The position numbers and the translations under genes are program-made. A DNA stretch of 34,945 nucleotides, from positions 35,546 to 70,490 of the forward strand of contig FR884055.1 in the NCBI GenBank assembly GCA_000435495.1, given 5' to 3'. The notes beneath the pieces were generated by a model. It saw only the letters and a program-made list of their open reading frames with translations, searched no databases and was not told the DNA's origin. Numbering within the stretch: position 1 is the first letter of the stretch; each line of letters opens with the position of its first letter. Positions 30,009 to 34,945 of the stretch are shown here, in pieces. This stretch comes from Firmicutes bacterium CAG:552 (GTDB lineage Bacteria > Bacillota > Clostridia > Christensenellales > Pumilibacteraceae).

Positions 30009-32075
30009 TTAGTCTTTTATATCGAGATTCTTAAGAAGGTCGGCGAACTGATTGTTAGAGGAATCTTCTTTCCATTCTTTCTGAGAATCGTCATCGTCTT
30101 TGGGCTTACGCTCGGTCTTCTTTGCTCTCGGCTTTCTAACTTTATCTTCTTCGTTTTCGGGTTTAGCTTCGGGGATAGCGTCTTCGGGCAAGCAAGCCTT
30201 GATGCTTAAAGTAATTCTTCTGGACTCTTCGTCGATTGCCAAAATCTTAACTTTAACGATATCGCCTACCTTAACTACCTCGTTAATATTTTTTGTAAAT
30301 CCGTGAGAAGCTTCGGAAACATGAACAAGACCTTCAACGCCCGGCTCGATTTGCACGAACGCTCCAAAGGGAACGATGCTTACTACCTTACCTTCGACTT
30401 CCGAACCTACAGGATATTTTTGCATTGCAACTACAAACGGATGGGGCTGAAGCTGCTTATATCCGAGCGAAACTCTGCCTTTTTCTCTGTCTACGCTAAG
30501 AACCAAGAAATCGTAAGTTTCACCGATCTTAAGAACTTCGTCAACGGTTTTAATATGATTCCAACTAAGGTCAACGATATGCGCAAGGCAATCGAATCCA
30601 TCTACGCTGACAAATGCGCCGAAAGAAGTGATACGCTTTACTGTACCGGCAACGACAACATTGGGTTTAACGTTTTCCCAGAAAATTTCTTCTCTCTCTT
30701 TTCGCTCTGCAACAAGAACATTCTTTTGCGATGCGATAATCTTATGCTTATCGTCGTCTATTTCCAAAACCGTAAGGCGCAACTTCTTCTTAACGAAAGA
30801 CTTGAGGTCTTTTGGGAATCCTCTCTCCAAAATGTGAGACGAGGGAACGAAAACGGTATAAGTTCCGAGTCTTGCAAGCAAGCCGCCTTTAGAATCGCTA
30901 CTAACGGTAACTTCAAAAACCGAACCATCTCTTATAGAGTCAACAACTTTGTCGCCTTCGAGAATCAAATCGACCTTCTTTTTAGAAAGAGGTATGCAAT
31001 CCGTTTCGGGATCTTTCTTGCCGATGATAATCGCCTCTATCTCCATACCCTCGGTAAATTGTTCGGGATCGTAAGAACCGTCGATATTAACTTCGTTCTT
31101 ATAAATGATGCCGTCGTACTTTCCACCGATGCTGAGTTTTATACCCTTTTCATCTGCCGAAATAACTTTACCCTTAACTCTCTTTCCTTCGCGATAACTA
31201 ACGAAAGATTCTTCTACGCCTGCCTTAAGTTCGTCCGAAACCGAAACTTCGCCAATGTTCTGACTCATGTAAACTTTAACCTCCATAATCAGCTCTTCGG
31301 GAGCTGACGCGCCTGCAACCACGCCTACCGTAGACACAGGACTTAATTTAATATTTTTTAATTGAGCAAGACTTTCGACCAAAGTAACCGAACCGCACCG
31401 ACCGGAACATATATCGCATAACATACGAGTATTCTTACTTGAACGGCTGCCGATAACTATCATCTCGTCGCTTTTGTTTGCAATCGATTCTGCCTCTGAT
31501 TGTCTTACCGTTGTAGTATAGCAAATTGTGTCGAAAATTTCAACTGTTTTAAGACGGTCTTTTTGTATTTTTTTTATAATCTCGGCATATTTTTTTGCTC
31601 TGAACGTTGTTTGCGACACAAAACACAACTTTTCGTAGTCGCATAGCCCATCGAGATCGGAGTTTTCGTCCACAATCGTTGCGGAATTTTCGCACCATCC
31701 GTTGATACCGAGCACTTCCGGATGCGCAGCGTCTCCGACAATTACTACGTGAAATCCGTCCGAATATGCCTTTGCAACTATTTCGTGAATACGCTTCACC
31801 GACGGACACGTAGCGTCTATAATAGTTTTGCCGCTTTGCTTTATAATCTCTATATCCGCTTTACCCATTCCGTGCGAACGAATAAGAACTTTATCCGTAA
31901 ATACTTCGTCTATGCCGCCAACACAATACACGCCTTTTTCTTTCAGCTTCTCTATAACTCCTTCGTTATGCAAAAGAGTGCCTATCGAACAAATCGGCGC
32001 ATTTTTTATCGCAAGCATAACGGCTCTTTTTATCCCGCTGCAAAAGCCGTAATTTTGGGCAAATATTATCTTCAA
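30009..32075 (-). CDS. ispH: IspH (HMBPP reductase) fused to ribosomal protein S1-like domains
   Basis: Residues 1-275 are 4-hydroxy-3-methylbut-2-enyl diphosphate reductase, the last enzyme of the MEP isoprenoid pathway. The iron-sulfur ligands are C12, C90 and C185, and the substrate residues are H36 (LLHNEGV), H118 and E120 (HPEV). Residues about 298-627 hold four S1 RNA-binding repeats (298-368, 383-452, 473-541, 557-627); the last two are the most canonical (ITSFGAFV, VPFGAFVQI). The tail (630-688) is charged and low-complexity. This bifunctional fusion is known from Clostridia. The start codon is TTG (32073-32075) with AGAAGG nine bases upstream. It follows plsC by 20 bp and ends at a strong terminator. 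Confidence 0.95.
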   Translation of the reverse strand: MKIIFAQNYGFCSGIKRAVMLAIKNAPICSIGTLLHNEGVIEKLKEKGVYCVGGIDEVFTDKVLIRSHGMGKADIEIIKQSGKTIIDATCPSVKRIHEIVAKAYSDGFHVVIVGDAAHPEVLGINGWCENSATIVDENSDLDGLCDYEKLCFVSQTTFRAKKYAEIIKKIQKDRLKTVEIFDTICYTTTVRQSEAESIANKSDEMIVIGSRSSKNTRMLCDICSGRCGSVTLVESLAQLKNIKLSPVSTVGVVAGASAPEELIMEVKVYMSQNIGEVSVSDELKAGVEESFVSYREGKRVKGKVISADEKGIKLSIGGKYDGIIYKNEVNIDGSYDPEQFTEGMEIEAIIIGKKDPETDCIPLSKKKVDLILEGDKVVDSIRDGSVFEVTVSSDSKGGLLARLGTYTVFVPSSHILERGFPKDLKSFVKKKLRLTVLEIDDDKHKIIASQKNVLVAERKEREEIFWENVKPNVVVAGTVKRITSFGAFVSVDGFDCLAHIVDLSWNHIKTVDEVLKIGETYDFLVLSVDREKGRVSLGYKQLQPHPFVVAMQKYPVGSEVEGKVVSIVPFGAFVQIEPGVEGLVHVSEASHGFTKNINEVVKVGDIVKVKILAIDEESRRITLSIKACLPEDAIPEAKPENEEDKVRKPRAKKTERKPKDDDDSQKEWKEDSSNNQFADLLKNLDIKD

Positions 32076-32095
32076 TCTTTTTTACCTTCTAATTG

Positions 32096-32731
32096 CTATT
32101 TCTTATTTTTCCACCTTTTGTTTATCACGTAATCGTCGATAAAATCCTTGTCCTCTTTCATTCTGCTTTCGATAAGGCTTGCTGCGGCGGCAACTGTAAC
32201 CGAATCGGCTCTTCCTTTGTAAAACTCGCTTAGGTCAATAGGCTCGCCTACATACAAATAATTACGACGAAACGGTCTTATTCTGCTATGCCAAATCAAC
32301 GGTATAACCGGTGCCTGCCCCTTTATCGCAAACAATGCGGCGCCGCCCTTGACTTCTTGTAAATCTTCGCCGTTACGATTTCTCGTTCCTTCCGGAAAGA
32401 TAGCAAGCCCCTCGCCTTTTTTCAGGTAATTCAACCCCGTCTTAATGGTTTTAAGATCTACCTTGCCTCGATCGACGTAAAAAGCGCCCATATTGACGAA
32501 AAACCAGTTGGGTATTCTTTTTTCGGACAGCTCTTTTTTTGCGAGAAAATGCCTGTAGCCGGGAATATACGCTACTATCGCCGGAACTTCTCGGAAAGTA
32601 ATGTGATTGCTTAGCACTATTACTTTACCGTTTTTAGGTATAGATTTTTTATCGCCGACGATTTTTACCGGGTACACGGCCCTTACTATCCATCCGAACA
32701 AAAATCTGACGGTATTATAAAACCATTTCAT
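32096..32731 (-). CDS. plsC: PlsC-like 1-acyl-sn-glycerol-3-phosphate acyltransferase with an HX4E motif
   Basis: Acyltransferase family member that would convert lysophosphatidate to phosphatidate, feeding PgsA. The 211-residue protein has an N-terminal hydrophobic segment (about 5-22). The catalytic block is SNHITFREVP, where the usual HX4D pair is H43 with E48: glutamate replaces the aspartate of the charge relay. Later motifs are intact: YVDRG (85-89, motif II region), FPEGTRN (112-118, motif III) and VIPLIWHS (motif IV region). GGGAGAAG precedes the ATG, one base after the cmk stop. The cmk-plsC-ispH order is classic for Clostridia. Identity as a PlsC-family protein is secure; full activity with E48 is inference. 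Confidence 0.9.
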   Translation of the reverse strand: MKWFYNTVRFLFGWIVRAVYPVKIVGDKKSIPKNGKVIVLSNHITFREVPAIVAYIPGYRHFLAKKELSEKRIPNWFFVNMGAFYVDRGKVDLKTIKTGLNYLKKGEGLAIFPEGTRNRNGEDLQEVKGGAALFAIKGQAPVIPLIWHSRIRPFRRNYLYVGEPIDLSEFYKGRADSVTVAAAASLIESRMKEDKDFIDDYVINKRWKNKK

Positions 32732-32732
32732 T

Positions 32733-33389
32733 TTACTTCTCCCGTATTATTTTAAGCATAGCCTGCAGAACTTGTTCTATCGTCATTTCGGTACAATCTA
32801 TTTCCGCTGCGTCCTCTGCCTTTTTTAAAGGCGCAAACTCTCTATGCGAATCGTTGTAATCTCGCTTTTCTATATCTACTTTTATTGTTTCGAAATCACA
32901 ATTTTCTCCGCGCTGTTTGAGCTCCGCCATGCGACGTTTTGCCCTCACCTCGGAAGTCGCCGTAAGATAAAATTTGTATTCGGCATTCGGCAAAACGTAA
33001 GTTCCTATATCCCTTCCGTCAAGCACGGTATCTTTGCTCTTTGCAATTTTACGTTGCATCTCTACCATAAACACACGTACTGCGGGACATGCCGAAACGT
33101 CGCTCGCCGCCTTAGAAACGTAGTGTTTGCGAATCTCGTCAGTAACGTTACTGCCGTCGACATATACAACTGTTCCGGTTTCGGACGGAAAAACGTCGAT
33201 TTTCGTATCTTTAAGCAACGGTTCGACCGCAGCGCAGTCTTTAGGATCGATACCGAGAGAACTAACCTTTACCGCCAGCGCTCTGTACATGGCGCCTGTA
33301 TCCAGATAAGTTATATTCAGCGTCTTTGCAAGTAACTTTGCAAGAGTACTTTTTCCGGCTCCGCTCGGGCCGTCAATCGCAATATTCAT
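32733..33389 (-). CDS. cmk: (d)CMP kinase
   Basis: Cytidylate kinase phosphorylates CMP and dCMP with ATP, recycling CMP released by phospholipid synthesis and RNA decay. The 218-residue protein has the P-loop GPSGAGKS (7-14), the CMP-binding segment YLDTGAMYRALA, the DGRDIGTYVLPNA motif, and the LID region (RAKRRMAELKQRG, RDYNDSHREFAPLKKAEDA). These are all consensus for Cmk. The start overlaps the aroH 3' end by 17 bp; AAGGAG is eleven bases before the ATG. The stop is followed one base later by plsC, so aroH, cmk and plsC are a coupled cluster. Confidence 0.97.
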   Translation of the reverse strand: MNIAIDGPSGAGKSTLAKLLAKTLNITYLDTGAMYRALAVKVSSLGIDPKDCAAVEPLLKDTKIDVFPSETGTVVYVDGSNVTDEIRKHYVSKAASDVSACPAVRVFMVEMQRKIAKSKDTVLDGRDIGTYVLPNAEYKFYLTATSEVRAKRRMAELKQRGENCDFETIKVDIEKRDYNDSHREFAPLKKAEDAAEIDCTEMTIEQVLQAMLKIIREK

Positions 33390-33729
33390 TAAACAAATCG
33401 CTCCTTAATTTTTTAGTTTCATATAAATAAACAGGCACCGGGCTTTTAACATCGGCAAGCGCTAAAATACGCAAAGTAAGCGGCATCCCGCCGTCTATGT
33501 CCGGTTCTGTCGTACTAAACAGAGGTACTGTAGAATAAAATTTTTCCCGGAAAACTTTTGCCGGATACATACATTTTATGTCTTTAGTCGTTGAAAAAAC
33601 GACGCAAACAATATCGGCCTCGCTTAACCCGTTCCTCTTTATAAGCTCGCCTATAAGCTCTTCGGTTTTTTTATATACTTCCTGCGGCTCGTCTTTTAAA
33701 AAGTTAACCGCTCCTCTTATCGCCTTCAC
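33373..33729 (-). CDS. aroH: monofunctional chorismate mutase, AroH type
   Basis: AroH-class chorismate mutase converts chorismate to prephenate for phenylalanine and tyrosine synthesis. The 118-residue length is typical. Active-site residues aligned to B. subtilis AroH: R5 (IRGAV, equivalent to Arg7), E75 (TTEPDI, Glu78), R87 (LTLRIL, Arg90), Y101 or Y103 (VYLYE, Tyr108) and R109 (KLRSD, Arg116). The cysteine at position 75 of the Bacillus enzyme is a serine here (S72). The usual GxLPxCIRV segment reads GGMPLTLRIL. The start is GTG (33727-33729) with GGAG six bases upstream. It is 12 bp downstream of the flavoprotein and overlaps cmk. Confidence 0.88.
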   Translation of the reverse strand: MKAIRGAVNFLKDEPQEVYKKTEELIGELIKRNGLSEADIVCVVFSTTKDIKCMYPAKVFREKFYSTVPLFSTTEPDIDGGMPLTLRILALADVKSPVPVYLYETKKLRSDLFNEYCD

Positions 33730-33741
33730 TTCTATCTCCGA

Positions 33742-34945
33742 TTAATCTAATTCCGCTTTGTTATTCGATTTATTTGCTATAGCGGTAGCAGCCGCAAATG
33801 CCGTACTCCATGCTATTTGCAAGTTAAATCCGCCCGTTAGCGCATCTACATCCAAAGTTTCGCCTACTATGTACAAACCTTCGCAAAATTTACTTTCCAT
33901 AGTTTTCGGGTTTATTTCCTTAAGCTCGATTCCGCCCGCCGTTACTACTGCCGAATCGATACTTCCGACGGATTTTACCGCAAATTTCAAATTTTTAATT
34001 AAAGAAACCAAACTTCCACGCTGCTCTTTTGTAATAAGATTAACCTTTTTAAACGGCGCTATTCCACTTCGCTCTACTACAAAAGGGATCAGCGATTTCG
34101 GCAACAACATATCAAGCGAATTTATAAAATTCTTGTTTATATTCTGTTCAAAATCTCTCAAAATACGCCTGTCGAGCGTTTCCCTGTCGAGCGCAGGCTT
34201 CAAATCTATATTTAGCTCGATATTTCCTTTGATTCTGTTTATTAACGACGAAAGAGTCAAAATGCACGGACCGCTTACGCCGGTAGCCGTAAACAACATT
34301 TCACCGGTACACGACCATGTTTTCGAGCCGTCGGAAACTGATACCTTTACGTTTTTGAGCGACAACCCCTGTAACGATGAAACATCGTCTTTCAACTCTA
34401 TAGAAGTTAGTGCGGCAACCGGCGAAACGATTGAATGTCCGAACTTTTTCGCAAAAACGTATCCGTCGCCGGTGCTTCCCGTAGACGGATAAGAAATTCC
34501 GCCGGTAGCGATAATGACAAAATCAAACTCTTCTTTGCCGCTACAGGAACTAACGCAAAAACGTTGCGATTTCGTTACATCGTAGACTTTACAATTGCAT
34601 CTGATTTCACCGTTGTTATCGGATATAACCTTTACAAGTGTTTTTGTTACGTCGCTGGCTTTCATCGAGCGCGGAAAAGCTCTGTTTCCCCTTTCCACCA
34701 CATATTGCATACTGTTGTCTTCAAAGAAATTCAAAGTCTTTTGCGGAGGGAAACTACGCAATGCGCTTTGCAGAAATTTCTTACCGTCGATAACGTTTTC
34801 CAAAAATTCGTCTACGGAGCAATTGTTCGTAAAGTTACATCTGCCTTTGCCGGTAATGTAAATTTTCTTGCCGACCTTTTCGTTCTTTTCAAAAACTACG
34901 ACGTTACAATATTTACTTATAACGGCGGCTGCAAACAAACCGCTT
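33742..34945 (-). CDS. NAD(P)/FAD-dependent oxidoreductase, BaiN/HI0933 family (5' end outside window)
   Basis: Flavoprotein of the HI0933/BaiN-like family, truncated by the window edge. The first visible codons read SGLFAAA, the end of the dinucleotide-binding GGGxSGL motif, so about 10-15 N-terminal residues are missing. Then come VVVFEKNEKVGKKIYITGKGRCNFTNN (family signature in the FAD domain), IIATGGISYPSTGSTGDGYVFAKKFGH and the C-terminal FAD-binding VTAGGIELKEINPKTMESKF and TGGFNLQIAWSTAFAAA. The visible part has 401 residues, close to family length of about 410. Substrate is not known; BaiN was linked to bile-acid dehydroxylation in one organism, but the family is almost universal in Firmicutes and should not be read that way. 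It lies upstream of aroH-cmk. Confidence 0.92.
   Translation of the reverse strand, partial: SGLFAAAVISKYCNVVVFEKNEKVGKKIYITGKGRCNFTNNCSVDEFLENVIDGKKFLQSALRSFPPQKTLNFFEDNSMQYVVERGNRAFPRSMKASDVTKTLVKVISDNNGEIRCNCKVYDVTKSQRFCVSSCSGKEEFDFVIIATGGISYPSTGSTGDGYVFAKKFGHSIVSPVAALTSIELKDDVSSLQGLSLKNVKVSVSDGSKTWSCTGEMLFTATGVSGPCILTLSSLINRIKGNIELNIDLKPALDRETLDRRILRDFEQNINKNFINSLDMLLPKSLIPFVVERSGIAPFKKVNLITKEQRGSLVSLIKNLKFAVKSVGSIDSAVVTAGGIELKEINPKTMESKFCEGLYIVGETLDVDALTGGFNLQIAWSTAFAAATAIANKSNNKAELD

Noticed and set aside
30303..31307. 334-codon open frame on the plus strand inside ispH-rpsA
   Set aside because: Lies wholly antisense to a certain gene, has no family motifs, and has an Arg/Asn/Phe-rich composition typical of an antisense reading.
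33742..34945. bile-acid 7-alpha-dehydroxylation (BaiN) assignment
   Set aside because: The family is widespread in bacteria without bile metabolism and no other bai genes are present, so only the flavoprotein family is called.

Overview
The window looks like a core-chromosome segment of a low-GC Clostridia-type Firmicute. I cannot name a genus. The lineage markers are the SCIFF peptide with its radical-SAM maturase, HemZ, the IspH-ribosomal protein S1 fusion, AroH-type chorismate mutase, a TIGR04086-like membrane protein, a YtxC-like protein, and SD-led starts with sigma-A-like promoters. Every protein gene is on the minus strand; only a three-tRNA operon is on the plus strand. I see no prophage, CRISPR array, intact transposase, rRNA or frameshifted gene.

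Layout, read in the direction of transcription (high to low coordinates). (1) 34945-30009: partial BaiN/HI0933-type flavoprotein, aroH, cmk, plsC and the ispH-rpsA fusion, tightly packed and closed by a strong terminator. (2) 29912-27754: a short M19 dipeptidase overlapping purB, with a 17-bp operator-like dyad upstream. (3) 27661-26123: a near-consensus promoter driving three tandem paralogous zinc-ribbon membrane proteins. (4) 26122-25213: intergenic zone with a 100-bp nested palindrome, tRNA-Leu, tRNA-Cys and tRNA-Val. (5) 25212-23394: YtxC-like gene, yajC (own promoter and terminator) and a TIGR04086-like membrane protein. (6) 23311-21733: SCIFF precursor peptide and its maturase. (7) 21700-12464: secD, secF, recJ, rel, an MBL hydrolase and hemZ. 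(8) 12452-78: rpsO, pnp, ylxY, mlpA, an all-alpha dUTPase, ftsK/spoIIIE, rimO, pgsA, cinA C-domain and recA.

Block 8 keeps the rpsO-pnpA-ylxY-mlpA...spoIIIE...pgsA-cinA-recA order of Bacillus with the intervening dap/spoVF genes missing. Blocks 5-7 keep the clostridial yajC-SCIFF-secDF-recJ-rel-hemZ neighbourhood without apt and dtd. Together the genes cover protein export (YajC, SecD, SecF), one RiPP (SCIFF), stringent response, recombination and chromosome translocation (RecJ, RecA, FtsK), RNA turnover and ribosome biogenesis (PNPase, S15, RimO, S1), phospholipid synthesis (PgsA, PlsC) and nucleotide metabolism (PurB, Cmk, dUTPase).

The least explained items are the nested palindrome at 25861-25960, whose inner arms look like abutted ends of an IS3/IS150-type element inside a bidirectional terminator; the zinc-ribbon membrane-protein trio; the SCIFF peptide with a seventh cysteine and a lysine-rich tail; and several proteins with altered catalytic motifs (YlxY, PlsC) or unusual architecture (FtsK linker, SecF P1 domain).
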